A stretch of 64,000 nt of DNA from assembly GCA_014706295.1 (NCBI GenBank), contig JACSVZ010000002.1:18522494-18586493 (forward strand). Direction: 5' to 3'. Position 1 is the first letter of the stretch; each line of letters begins with the position of its first letter. A model generated the notes under the pieces. That model saw nothing but the letters and a program-made list of their open reading frames with translations. It was not told where the DNA came from and ran no database searches. The DNA comes from Lycocorax pyrrhopterus obiensis (lineage: Eukaryota; Chordata; Aves; Passeriformes; Paradisaeidae). Positions 49,830 through 63,700 of the stretch are shown here, in pieces. A program made the position numbers and the translations under genes.

Positions 49830-52800
49830 GAGTGATGGGACTAGAATGTTAAAAAATAATTGTGTTTACTATCTAAGGAGCACTATTAAGAAGTCCTTAA
49901 TTTCCCTAAAAAATTCAGCCTTTATCTAGAAAAGAGTAAACCCTGAAAAAACCCCCCAAAAAATCAAACTTTGAAAAATGCTTTAATAATGAAGCTGAGC
50001 AAATAATCGAAAATGTAATTTGTTCATAGTATGTAAATAATGTAATAGATCACAAAAGTAACATTTTTTTCAAATTCTTTCACTAATATATCTCTATTTT
50101 AGTTATTATCTGATGGATTAAAGTATTTGATACTTGTCTGGAGTAGCTCTTGGTCAGAGTTGTAGTAGCAATAATAGGCTCAGTTCCAGTTCTGTGGTCA
50201 GATCAGCATTCAGCTTTATCATGGGAGATTTTTACTCGTGTGTGTTTAAAATCTCCCTCGCATGTGGATGTTTTGTACACTACGAGGTTATGAAAGCAAC
50301 TGTCACAATTTGTTTGCTGTTTCAGTCAGCAAGCTTTTCTTATCAGCTCTGAACAATGCTTTTCCCCCGTCATTTCCACTGGTACAGATGACATCTCACC
50401 GAGTCCCTGTGACCTTGGCCCCAGCAGTGCTGAGACTGCCAGAGCTCTTTCACCTGTCCTTAGGGCATGTTGGGAACTCACCTCTTGCAGCCGTGATGGT
50501 CTTCAAGCAGATCCCATTTTTGATTAAAAAGATGACCCTGTATCCTCTTGAAATTACCAGTTTATGCTGAACACTCCAGCTCAGTGTGCAAACTTGGGGG
50601 GACAGTGCTGCTCTCCAGGCTCTGCTGCTACTCATGGCTCTGCAGTCTGTCCATGGGGCAGGGATGAAACCCCAACAGACACGGCATGTAAGAATCTCAA
50701 AGGTGTCGTCATTTTTCACAGCCTTCTGGTGAGGTAGCAAAGCCGTTTTGGTTTTACAAGTGGCAGCAGAGGTACAGAGCCACTGCAGTCCAAATCCTCA
50801 AAGATATTTAAACCACTACTTTCTGTATAGGTGCGAGCCCTGAGTTGACATCACCTGTCTGATGCAGGTTCTGCAGATCCTTCCTGCCAGCATGAGCTTC
50901 ATTTTCTTTTATTTGTGAGAGGAGGAAAATGCTTGTTTCAGGGTGTAAGGCTTCAATCTTAGAGGCTACATGGGTTTTGTTAGGACCTGGCAATTTTACT
51001 GTTATGGAATAACGGAGAATTTTCCTTGTAAGGCAGGGAGTTGTGGTTCAGAAAACTTCCACTGGCCTAGCAAAGTAGAAACACTTACAGGCCTCATCAG
51101 GAGTAAGTAATAACTTTAATGGAGCAGTTAATTAGTTCTGCTCTTTTCAGACGGGATCATTAGAATTTAATGAGAATTAATAATTTCATAAAGCATGGAA
51201 ATATATTGCCCCAAGCAAAACACGGTAACACACATTTCACAGATAGCTATTTTAAATGAATACGGTGACATTTTCTCATATTGTTGGATGATCTATAATA
51301 TTTTTATGTAGTAAGTCAAGATAAAGTATTTGGCTCACATTATAAAGCGTGTTACTGCTTGAAGATAGACAGTCCCCATTGTTTGCAAATAGGAATATAA
51401 ACGTAAACACAGCGATGTAAATGCAATCCTTTATCACTGTTGGCTTTTTTCTTGAACATTCTAAAGACAAAGATCACCGAGAAGCATTATTGAAGGGCAG
51501 CAGAATTCCTTCGCCATGTGCTGTAATCTCTTGTGTTAGCTCTGCCACACTACCTATTGATTTAAATAAGCACATTAATAGTTGGAGAATAAGATGTCAT
51601 AAAAGCAGGACAGAAAATATTCATAAAACATATATTTGGCGCTATTTTAGCTGGACATCATCTAGCAACATAATAAGTAATGCAACAAACAACAAACAAG
51701 TATTCCATATAAGGGGATATTTTTTAGTCTAGGATTTTATATAAATTATTATCTATAGTTTTTGTTCCTCAACTATTGTTCATGGCATAAAAAGAAGCCA
51801 TTTCTCATTTCCAGATTCCGGGCTAGTTTAAATTGGCCTGACTTCCACTGACACTCATGAGGTTGTACCAATGTCCATGAGTCAAGGATGGGGCCCAAAT
51901 GCTTTAATGAAGACTTTGGAAGTCCTAGAAAAGAGGGAAGGAAATTCCTTCTGTATGTGCTATAACTGCTGAATTGTCTTTTTCACAGAACTTTTTCTTT
52001 GCTGCTTGAACATACGGATGACATTCTTTATTGTATTCATTGCAAATTGAAATAGTTGATCAATAAACCCAAATTTGATGGATGTTACAAACTGTTGCTC
52101 TCAACATGGCCTGAACTTGCAGGCTAAACAAACGTAGCATAAAATGAAGGCAGCCAATAAAAAAGTGTTGATCCCTATGGCGTGATGTAACATGTGTACA
52201 TGTAACATGGTTAAATCAGCATAAAGCTGGTGCCATGGGGCAGAGATGCAGACTCACACCGTTTCTAATCTTATTGCTGAAAGAATTAAAACTTGGAAAA
52301 AATATGTCAGAGTGAGTAAGGGCCAAAGTAGAGCTCCCCTGCCGCTGAGGCTAGGCTGTGGTACCCTGTCGTTAGAGCACTGTTTGTGGGGAGATCTGAA
52401 TTCCTCATGCTGTAGCAAAACTTAGCCAAAGCACAGATAGATCAAACTATTCAGCTTTTCATGATGGTCCAACCCATTTCATTTTTCAAAACTGCAGAGC
52501 AGTAAAATGAGGCATTCTTTCTTGCTGGCTCTTCTGAGCAAAAAAAAAAAAATAGCAAGAGAAAATGCTGGCTCAAACATCAAATGCATACTACATCTCC
52601 CATCACAGATGTGGAAGAAAATTACCTACCAGTTCTTTTTTCAGTAAGAGTCTGTATTTAAAGTGAAACATGTAATCATTACAATATTTCAACAGTTAGA
52701 TGAAAAACTGCTGCAATATATACATATATATATATATAATTCTGCAAGAGACGAGTACTTGAAGTGAGCATTCCAAGTATTGGCCATCCAAGTATGCAAC

Positions 52801-55800
52801 AAACTACATTCTGCTTCTCTCAATTTTTCCTATTAACTATTTTAGATTTAAGACTATGATACTTTTTTCCTCAGCCTCTCTTTCATCTTCCAAGCATGAT
52901 GTTTTCTGTTACAGTAATGATTGCTATGTAGTGCAGCAGCACTGAGGCACTAGTGGCTGGAAATCGAGAGCTACTGTTTCCATATAACAAAAAAGAGAAT
53001 CTCTTCCGGAAAGCTGCCAAATACAAGAATATAGAGAGGGGGCATGTGGGCACAACAGAGCAGGGAAGACCGTGTCACAGCATCTCTTGTTGTACGTGCA
53101 GATGTGAAGGGTGAGATTTGACCACTGCTCAGTAATCGCTGGGTGCAGAGTTGAACAGGCACAGGACGTGGCAGCATCTTAAGATCCCTGGGGCCTGATG
53201 CCAGCTGGTACCTGTGAGCAGCACTCAGAGCACCCTGCCCAGTCCTCTCACTGCTTCCCCTCCTACGCTGGATCATGTGCAGGAGGTGGCCCAGGTTTAG
53301 CAACAATGGTCTCTTTCCATTCCTGTTCTGCAAGAATTTTCCCTTGCTCTCTCTAAGCAAGTGGGAAGGTGAGGGAAGGAGAAGACATCATGTCTGGTAC
53401 CTCAGTTACTCCTGAGTTACAATTCTACCTGCTTTGGAGACTTTGGTGCCATGAAATGACCATGTGGGAGAGCAAGCAGTGGGAAACTCCCCGTGCTTGC
53501 TTCAGGTAGCCAGCAGCCTTACACTGCTTCTCCTGATTGGCCCTGCTAGAGACATTGCTGGACTTTTCCTTTTGAAGTCTGCCTTACACTTGTCTCCATC
53601 TTCACAGGGGTCAGGGCCATGAGAACAATTGCTTTTCACTCACATAATGGGTCTTTCCTCAATATGATGTGTAAAGAAAGCAAATGGTGATAACAGCTTT
53701 CCTAACCCAGATCTTCTATGTTGTTTGAATGTTGGTTTAGGCATTAACTAGAGAGCAATGAGCATCATCAGTTCTACACTTGATCGTATATCATATGATC
53801 TAAAACTATCTACTTCGTCCTGTCAGATGATTAGTATCTTGTTGCTGTATTTTATTAAATATTGATGCCAAAGCTTTGTTTTCAACATTTGCAAATCCTT
53901 TTAGTCAATTAAAAGTAAAATGAAAAGGTTTCAGTTTGGTGAGAGCTATTGTAATTATATTTACTTCTCAGTTTATTACCCCATGCTGAATATGTTTGTA
54001 CTTTTGTATTGCACCTACAAACTCCATTAAAAGAACATTACAGCTGCAAAATGTAGTATTCTGAAATTATGAAATGATGGTGTTTTCCTGTGCAACTTTA
54101 GAACACTTTAGGGAAATCAGACCTGCGGGTTAGCTGTCTGGACACTGTACACAGAGCATGAGGAGAGGCAGCCACCTCCAAGTGGGATTTAAAAACCTCA
54201 TGGTCTGTAAGCCACCTGCACTCACAAACTGGGAGTGCAAGAGACAGGGCTCCATCTGAAATTTGAGCTCTATCCAGAAGTGAAGCAGCTGGCTGTGGTC
54301 AGGAAGGAGCTTCCTTGGTGTGTGCAGGACCTGCAGCCTGCAACAAGCAGCTCTGCTGGTCTGTGCTCCTTTCCCAGGGGAGCGAAGCATCAGGACAAGG
54401 GAAAGGCGTGTTGCTGGGGAAAGATCCTGTACTGAAGAGAAATTTCTATTACTTCAGGGAGAGTGTAACATCCTGGCTGCCACAGGGCTGCTTGTGCATT
54501 GTAAATATGATTGTAACTGGATAAATGTAGAAATGTTGCTGGAGTAGCTGATGGACTTGAAGGCTCCCTGTCGTAGGCACCACCTCCACTGCTAGGTGTG
54601 GAGATGCACTCTTGGCCACTTTCTGCGGCTCAGTGGATCTTCACTTCTTTGCTGTACTTCAGCACAACTTCAAAATGAAGTGGTTAAATGCACTCCCCAC
54701 AGATTTGCCCTGTAGATGGGATCTAGGTGTGTTTGAACTCCCTTCAGTCTGTGGAGAAGTAGTCTAAGTCTGCTGTTTCTGTGCAAGTCCTCGTTCAGGA
54801 AACGATTTTATAGATGAGATTACTGCTGCTAACTGCAGGGGCATCATAGAACCAGTGATCCCTGCTCCACCTCTGGAATGAGAGGCTGGAGGTAGAGAGA
54901 GAATTTCAGACAGTGCATCCCAAAAGGATACAGGTACTGCAGCCCCAAGGGAAGAGAGGGGCTGCCACAAGAACTGAGACAGAAAGAACTGCCCACGTCC
55001 TCAGAGCACTTCTCTAGCAGAGGGCTAAGGACTATTTGCTCTTTAATGCAAGTTGAAAATGTTTAACACATTTCAAGAAAGCTTCAGAAGGCAGGCAGAA
55101 AGCTCACAAACACAGCTCTGGTTTGACCTTGTCTGCTGTCCCATTGTTCAGGAGAATCTTCAAATGTGCATATCCTGGAGATTTTGCACAGTCTCATTCT
55201 GGATCTGAGTTTGAACTCTGTGGCTACTGTTCATGTGAGCAAAGAAAAACTTCACAGTGAGCAAAATTCCTGCTGCTTCAACCCGTGGAACTACAGTGGT
55301 AGCTTTTCCCTTGCAATGGGTTGATTGGAAGACCTTTGCCTGGTGCTCTGGCTAGGAACTATTGAACCTGACTAAGGTTTGTGGGATTGGGAGCCATGTA
55401 AATAATAGAGGATTCAGGCAGCACTTTAAAATGCTGTTTTCACAAGCACATAAAACCCATTTAGCAGTATTTTTGTCAAACTGCTCCTTTATGTGATGTT
55501 CCCTTTGTGATGGTATAGGAGCCAAGCATAAAATTTATTCTTCAGCGTGTTTCAACCTCAACTTCTGTCTGAGTTCTTTAGCTGGTGTGAATTCATGTAG
55601 CTTCTTTGGCTTTAGAGATGTGATGATTTACACCAGCTGAAGAGAGGTTTCCTCTTTCTAATGTCATTTCCTTGGGTCTTTTTCATGTGGTGTTTTCCTG
55701 TCATTTCATTTTTCATTCTTTTCCAAGAATCTTATATGTTTCCCTGTAAATATTAAAAATCCACTTGTGTCTTTGGCATCAAATATAACAATAGAACTTG

Positions 55801-57479
55801 TTTTTACATCTCTCGGTGGTACAACATAGAGGCATTGCCAAAAGCTATCCACTATCATTACAAACATGGGAATGGAAGACATATATAAACATAGAAGTGT
55901 AACCCCTTTCTCGAATAAGAGTTTATAATAGCAACAGTGAACTTGACCCAGTGCATTTCCTGTAGGGATAAGGTGACCTGCAGGGGTTAATGGCCCGTGG
56001 CTTTGCCTTGGGCTATCATCTCACCCAGCCAGTGATTAATCCTGGAGAAATGCCCTTTGCTCCCATCATTATCCCTTAAATGGAACCTTTAGAATTCAAA
56101 ATGATTTTGGAATGGAATTTACCACTGCCTGCACTCCATTCATTGCAAGGAACTTTACTGTAACTGCATGTCACACTTGCATAAATAACCTTCAGAGGGA
56201 AAAAAAAAAAGAAAGATGAAAGGACTGGCCCAGAAAAAGGAATAAAACTCCAGTGCGGGCTACCACTGCTGGTAATATTCCAGCAGCAGGGTGATGCTAT
56301 AACAGGAGGCTACAACTGCTGCAGCAAGTGGAGGTAAAAGAGTCCTAAAGTATTTGAAGTTTATAAGAGTTTTCCTGTTGCAAGCATTAACTGTAGCATA
56401 TTTTCAGGCAGCAATGTGTTATGTTTTTGTTTTGTTTACTTAGCTGCTTCCCAGGCGTATTCTTGACAAACCAGGTTTTCTTAATAAACTTAGGATGGCA
56501 AGGTCCCTGCATTGGCAACACATGGTCTGAAGAGCTGTTGAAGGAACTGGTTATTCCTTTGGACAAGCAAAGTGCAAAAGAGACGTGAGTGTTAAGATAT
56601 TGTTCTGCATCAAAGCCATAAAGCTTCAGTTCATCTGCTGATCTCTCTTGCATGTCTTTTGCTTGCAAATTGGATCTGCTAGCTAAGCAGCTCAGGTACT
56701 GGTACAGCATATTGCTTAAATTTTATTCCTGAGAAGGGAGTAAAATCTGCGGTAGTACAGCAATCTGTGTTCTCAGTCAACTCTATACTCCCCTCTTTAT
56801 CCATCTGATGTAGGCTTCATGCCTGGCTGTATTGAGATAAACATGCCTAGTACACAAGATTGTAGAAACAACTAAATCTACTTAGCATTTTTTACCTTCC
56901 TATAGACATGAGTTTCCTCATACACTGTTTTAATCAAGGAATGTTTCAGACAGGAAGATATTCAGCATCGGTGCTGGACAAACAATTTAGCATAATTCTA
57001 CCATTAATACACCGGTGATGAAAGTCTGCAATGTCATTCTTGCAGGTTCCCATGTCATACGTACTCATCACACTCACACACCAGCAGGAAGCATATTCCT
57101 AGTGTATCTGGAGTCATTTTGCATGTGCAGCCACATCACCTGTTGCATGAAGTGACTCTGGTGGCAGCGGTCACCCAGTGTCTGGCTGTATTTTGATCCT
57201 ATTCAGGGCCATTTTTTACTCAGTAGCATCTTGCACACTTTTTTTTCTTACTTTATTTTGGATCAGCCTCAAGGAAGACAACCTATAATTACTGCAAAGT
57301 TGAAATGTTCTCCAGCTGGTTCAGGGTTAACAGAGTTTGGGATGCTCTCCAATAAGCTTCTCCCTCTTCGTCTGATGTGTGGCCAGCATGCAGCAGAGTG
57401 AAGCAGGGCTGTCCCATGTTGGGGTGCACTGAGGCCGGAGAGAGAGCCTCTTTCCTGAGCCTGGAGGTGACCCTGGGAG
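49830..57479. other. Intergenic non-coding DNA
   Basis: No gene is recognised. A TA microsatellite lies at 52716-52739. GC-richer patches at about 50390-50660, 53040-53300 and 54130-54420 hold open frames of up to 129 codons without family resemblance. The segments at about 50990-51200 and 55910-56100 look like candidate regulatory elements by composition only. Confidence 0.5.
52716..52739. repeat. (TA)n microsatellite
   Basis: An imperfect TA dinucleotide run with one C interruption. Confidence 0.95.
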
Positions 57480-57790
57480 TGCATCCAGGTCACCAGGGAT
57501 GGGCTGAGAGAGGATTGTGGGTTTGTGGACAGTGTTGGGCCTATGAGAAGTGATAAATGTAGTTTGTGACCTTATAGGGTATTGTTTACCTGTTACCATA
57601 ATAGGTAATATCTGTGCAATACCCCAGGTGATTGGGGGTCACTGAGGTGAACATCTTTCCTGTTTATATGATGTGATATCCTGTTAGGTGCTGGTATGTG
57701 GGGAATATTCACTGCACAATAAAGGCTTTGCATTTTTCATCCTGTGTGTGAAGTCTGTGCCCTTGCGTGGTTACTGCAGTCCCAGTCCTG
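57480..57790 (+). mobile_element. Possible LTR-like remnant
   Basis: A TTTATATGATGTG stretch (about 57662) is followed by a CACAATAAAGGCTTTGC polyadenylation block (about 57714-57730) and then TCCTGTGTGTGAAGTCTGTG, in the spacing and order of a retroviral U3-R-U5 region on the plus strand. No clear TG...CA boundaries or target-site duplication could be set, and no retroviral coding sequence is seen beside it. It may instead be the 3' end of a non-coding transcript. Confidence 0.35.
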
Positions 57791-60700
57791 GGCCTGGCTC
57801 CTGGACACTGTCCTTGTGTGCTGCTTGTCTGCCAGAAGCTGCTGACTTCAACACAGAGCAACTCATAAGCGGGTATGGCCATGGTCTTCTCTGTTGCTCT
57901 TTCAGTGAGTGAACCCAAATCAAGACTTTGAAGGAAACTGGCCTTCCACACTGTACCAGCATTCCCTGCAGGTGGGATCAGGAGTGGTTTTTGATAAGTA
58001 CAGGTGATTGTGTGGCCCTTTTCTGAACACTTACTTTGCTTGCTGAGTGATGAGCCTGTGATGGACTTTGCCTGGTCTCTGGACTGTGTGGAGCTCTGGT
58101 CTCAAACCCATGAATGAGAACTTTGTGGGTCAATGGCTGAAGGTACAGTCATAGGTACAAGGTCAGCATTGGAGGAACATATAAACTGAGCAGCTCTAGC
58201 ACTTGAAGCCTAGACTTTTATATTCTTAGGGTTTAGTTTTTAAAATATACTCCAGCTCCTCAACTCCTGCAGTAGCCAGAAAAAGCCGTGCTGGCTTTCT
58301 GTGGCTGCTGGGCCACCTGGCAGTGTCCAGAGAGAAGCACAGTTCCCAGGTTTGGGAACAGGACTTCCAGAGTTCCTGCTCTGCACTGTGCCAGTCAGAT
58401 CTAACATAAAGGCAGACAATACAAATGTGATTCTTTGGCTAGCTGGCCTTCTTTCTTGATAGCAATCTCATCAGCCTCTCTTGTATCTCAGTCCCCATTC
58501 AGGGTATCTCAACTAAATTCTAAAGTGACTGGAGGATGTGTCACATCATGGAAAGATGCAAGACCTCACAGGATACTGTTGGAGGAATATCTTCCTGAAT
58601 ATCAATCAGAGGGTGCAAATGCAGACCCTGGAGCTACCTGTAACTGACCCACTCCCTCATGTTTTGAAATATTTTCCCCATGCTTTCCTCGAATTTTCTT
58701 TGTATTCCAAAATCAAGCTAAAACCCTGACTATATTTTTGTAAGCTGCCTATTAAGTGGGCACTAATTGTACATAAAGATTTAGCATTAATCATTTAAAA
58801 TAACATGGGAAAGGAAGGGAAAGTGGGGACTGGGTTTGGTTGTTTGTTTTGGTTTTTGTTTTTTTCCCATGCTACTGGAAAAAGGCATTAAATTTTGGGG
58901 GGATATTTGATCTTTAAAAATGAGATCTATCTTCCTTCTTATTTTTAATCAAGATTGTAAACATTATAAAATAATATTTTTAATTATCAATACTTATATC
59001 CATGCTTATAAGGTTTTTTGGAGAAGTCTTTTCTTCTTTGTTAAGAGAAAGCTGCTGCTCAGCATCAGAGATTCCTAATACATTCTTTAGCAACCCCTTT
59101 TTAGGTATCAGAGAAGATGCTACATATATTCATATTCATAAGTGAATTGAAAGAGGGGTGCATGTCTTTACTTTTGGGAGTAGCTTTAGTTCTGGAAATG
59201 AGAAGGAGAAAAAAGCTTACAGTTAAATTTTTTAAGTGTTGCAGCTGTTAGGAAAAAAGGAATTTTTTCTGAAAATGACTGTTCTGATTCTAGTTTACTG
59301 GGAAGGAGAAACAGTAATAAATTGTATCATGTTTACAAGCACCTATACAAAGTGTTGCCATATGTGTAAAACCTCAGGGCGTGTGGGGCCATACCACAGC
59401 TGGGACACCCATCCTTCCTTCTGTTTTGTTGGAGGAAGGGAGTATCTTGTCCCTGTCTTGGGACTGGGAGAGGCAGTCTGGGATGGGACCAGTGTTACCA
59501 TCATCACTGTAACATGGGATTATCTAAATTATATTTATGTTGTGGTTTTTACTTAAAGACAATGAAATTCCTTGTTGGTTTTATGCCCGTTTTTTTTTTT
59601 TTCCCTGCAATACTACCAGCTACAAGAAAACATTTAAAACAACCATATGCCAGAAAATAATTCATTATTAATTCTGTTCAATTCTCCCAACTGTTTTCAT
59701 TTTACCAGTCTTAGAGCTACGTTTCATTGTGTGTTTGGAGGGAATCAGACACCACCGAACCTGAAACCTGAAAGAGACCTCTACATTTTATTAGGGTATA
59801 AATAATGGTAATAATTTGATGGGGCTCCTTGAACAACACAACGACAGAATGGGTTTTGGTTTACAGCATCATACCTTGCCTTGTCTGTAGAGCTTGTGCT
59901 GCAGATTGCTTTCCTTCAGATTGGCTCCTGCCAGTGAGAAGGTCATAAATGCCCACCTTAATCACTGGCTATGTCTAAACCCCCCAATTTAATCCCTATA
60001 TAGGGTGCCATGTACTTTTTAAGATGCAACTTGAAGAACTTAAAAGAGTGGAAAATACGTTCTTATTAAGGTGTATTTGAGGCTGCCATGTGGTAATACT
60101 GGGGCTGGGACAGAGAGCTGGTCCCAGGCGTGTTAATCTGTAAGGGAGCAAACAACAACCCTGCAAAGAGTTCTAAAACATCACTCTGCTAAGACACTGG
60201 ACAGACCAGGACTCATCTAAAATTCCTTTTGTTTCATAAAATAATTTTCATCTATTTAAAACAAGGGCAGGGGAGGGGGAGAAATGACAAAATTTCTTAA
60301 AACTAGAAAACAGAAACTTTTGTAAACTGCAATTATTTTTAAAGAAAACTTTGTTTCAAGTCAGCTCCATAGGTTAGATTATATGGCACATGGATGGCTG
60401 TGGACTTCAAGCACACTTACTCTGTCTCCTCCTGCCTCTGCTCACAAAGAATTCAAATACAAAATATCACTCGGGGAAAATAAAATGGAACACTTCATTG
60501 GTTGACTAATGTTTTCCCTTTTCACTTCCAACACTCTATCTGATCATCATGACCTTTACCTAAGGGGATGTATTAGGAGACAGGCTTGCTAGCACAACCG
60601 AATAGGCTGCTTTCTAAATCACCTGGTAGACAGACTTTCCACTGGCAATGTAAGGTCTCTGTGCTCATTCCCTGGTACAGAGGTCCCTAATCCCTACAGA

Positions 60701-63700
60701 AGGGGACAGGGACATGCAGTGAAGCTGTGCCCCAGAGATCAGTTCAGTGTATCCTCATAGCTAGTGACCATGTGTATTCCCCAGACAACTTTTTCAACAG
60801 GAGAAGGGCAAATGGCCTTCTGGAGTAATCCTCGTTTGCAGAGATTTGAGTGCAGCTGTCAAGGAAGGGCAGCAGAGCCAGTATTGTTCCACAGAGACTT
60901 GTGGCATCATGGCCGTGTTGCAGCCATTTATCATCAGCCTCTGTCATTCCCAAACCGGGGCCTCTCACATGATAACACAGAGTGCCACTGCTGCTTTACT
61001 GACTTGGTCCCTGGTTAATCAGTTTGTTCAGGTTTTGAATGCTGTATTCAAGCATATTTTTAACAATGAAAAGCTCTCTGTGCTAAAAGAAAGGTCCTAC
61101 GTATTTGAGTCACATTCTTTTCTCTCCAATCGTTTCAGGTTTTGTGTCACTTGATTTGTACTAGCTGTGGCTCATTATGAGAAGTATTTGTCAGTGTGGG
61201 CACTAAGGCACGCACAGCCCTACATGTGAAATTTAATTATGGGCATGGGAATTTCCTGTCCATTCCCTTGAAATATTGTTGCTTAAAACCTGATAGAGTG
61301 AAGGTTTTGCAAATTGAAGAGAGAACCATGAAGGAAGATAGACAGAGGAATAGACAGAGGGGTTCAGAGATGTCTGATGTCTGGGGATTGAAGAAAAAAG
61401 CCAGGTTCCCTTAGGAGCAGTGAATGACCTTGGAGCCATCGGAACAGAGAAAAAAGAAGACACCCTGAAGGCACTGAGGGATACAGGATGGAGCCTGATA
61501 ACAAACACTGTGGGACAGATCCTTGAATTGGATCAAGAGAGAAAAAAGGGCTTGAAGGGGAGAAAGAAAGAAGGTTAGGGCTGAAGGGAGTCTTCTGTCC
61601 AGAGGACCTTTAAATCAGGTTGTGAGCATAGGATGCAAATGTCGGTATTACAGCGCAAGGTACTCGGAAAAGCTATGGGATAAAATTGGCATAATTTTTA
61701 TTTCACAGATTTGCTCTGCCTCTCCTATCTCACTGGGAAGGTTTGAGCACGTGCTGAGCCCTGGTCACTGGTGCACAGCTGAGCAGGACAGAAGGACTTT
61801 GCCTCCTGCAAATGGAGCCATTTGCTGGGAACCCTCTTGCTCATGCAATGATGCTGTTTATATCTTTGCTTGAGAGGAGTTTTATACGAGATGGAGAAAT
61901 CTTTCTTTACAGGTGGGCAAGTGACATCTTCATTGTTACTCATGTCTTTCTTGAGGCAGGGACTGTATTAAGCATTTCCTAAGTATTCAGGGCCTCTGAC
62001 TGCAGAATCCAATCATGCTGCAGAACTTTGCTTCATCTTTTGAAATCTCTTTGAAGTAAAAAAAATCCCCTGTTGTTTGTAGTCCCCTTTGCTCAGTTTG
62101 CGTTATTATACCGTGACCACTGTTTCTGTCCTAACACCCTCTCCTCCCAGGGAGCACAGCTCTGACCCTCAGCTCCAGTGGCAGAGCACCAGCCACATAC
62201 AGGGCACATGAGCATTATTGCATACAAGGACATGGGGCAGAGATGGATTTTTTTGGAGAGAAAGAGATGGTAGCAGGTAGCTCGTTCCTGTTGCAGCATC
62301 ACAAACAGCTCCAGCTTTATAACAGAGGCTCACCAAGGCATTGAGGCTCCCTTAATTATTACTCTCCTTCTTCCTGCTCTACATCCATCCCTGGTAGAAC
62401 TTCAAGAAGGAGTTGAGGAGCTGTGCTAGCTGCAACCTGACAGATAACAGCAGTATCTTAATCATCAGAGCCTGAAGTATGGCCACAAACTTCCCAGGTG
62501 TTTTTCTCTGCCTACCAGTGTGATGCCTGTCACAGTTGCTCACAGGCTGCTTTTCACTGATGAACACTCAACAGATTTCAACCAAGCTTCATGACAGTGC
62601 TGTTGCCACTTGTGGTGCAGCTACAGAGAGCTGGATATTGTCTCCATGCTCTTGGGAAGAAAACCATCAAAACACCAACAGACAGCAGAGCTGCTGTGTT
62701 GTCTCCCTGAGTCTGCAGATGGTATGAAAATAGGGAGCTTTCATTTCAGCAGAATGCTAAAATCTGAAACTTAATTGTGACAGCTGCATTTGCATTAACT
62801 ATTTCAGTACCTGAGCATTTTAGCAACATGTTAAAAACATGAGCCTATCGGTTCTCTCTGTCATGATAATGACTTCCAGTTCAGAAGTTAACTTTCAGCT
62901 TCCACCCTATTAACTTCTGATGCTGTTTTCAGTTGCCAGTATAGACTGGCATGTTGGAAACTGAAAATGTAGATACACACATTTAATTTAATATTGAGAA
63001 AATACAAGTCTTTCCTGTCTTGGTTATATTGCTTATTTTCCTGGTTAGGATGATAGAAGTTCTTGCTCCCTTGATTTAGGCTATGGAGACGATCTTCTAG
63101 GTCAGTGTCAGTTCTCTCTGAGGGCACTCCCTGGAGCACATCTGTGCTGCACACAATTGCATGACCAGAGCTACAGGCTGAGGAGCTTTTCAATACCAGT
63201 TCCCTAGTCATGATAATTGGATTACTGTATCAACAGTGAATTAGTCCATAAAGAATACAAATAACTGATTTTCATTTGGATGTGGGATCAATTCGGCACC
63301 TTCAGAACTTCAGATGCTGCTGAATTTCAGCTAAAACACAGAAACTTAAGACATGTTACTTAAAATCAGAGATAACTTCCTTCAAAGTTGTTTGTTTTCC
63401 ATTTGAAAAATTACCATGCTTTAAAATTTTATCTACAATCAAATTTAAGAACTTTCCATAAATCTAAGCATTATTGTTGGAGAAAGTAGGATGTGAAGTA
63501 TTTGCAATAGGAGGTGTTAGTATATAGCTGAAGAATGGAAGCAAATTAATACAAAAATATAAAGCTAGACATACACTTGAAAGCTAACAGTCTTATTTGC
63601 AACTTATTTTAACTTAACACTATCGCCATAGTCTCCATTATTTGGTGCTGGAGTCATATAGTCTAGTGATGTGCAGATAATGTCACAGTCACAGAGTAAT

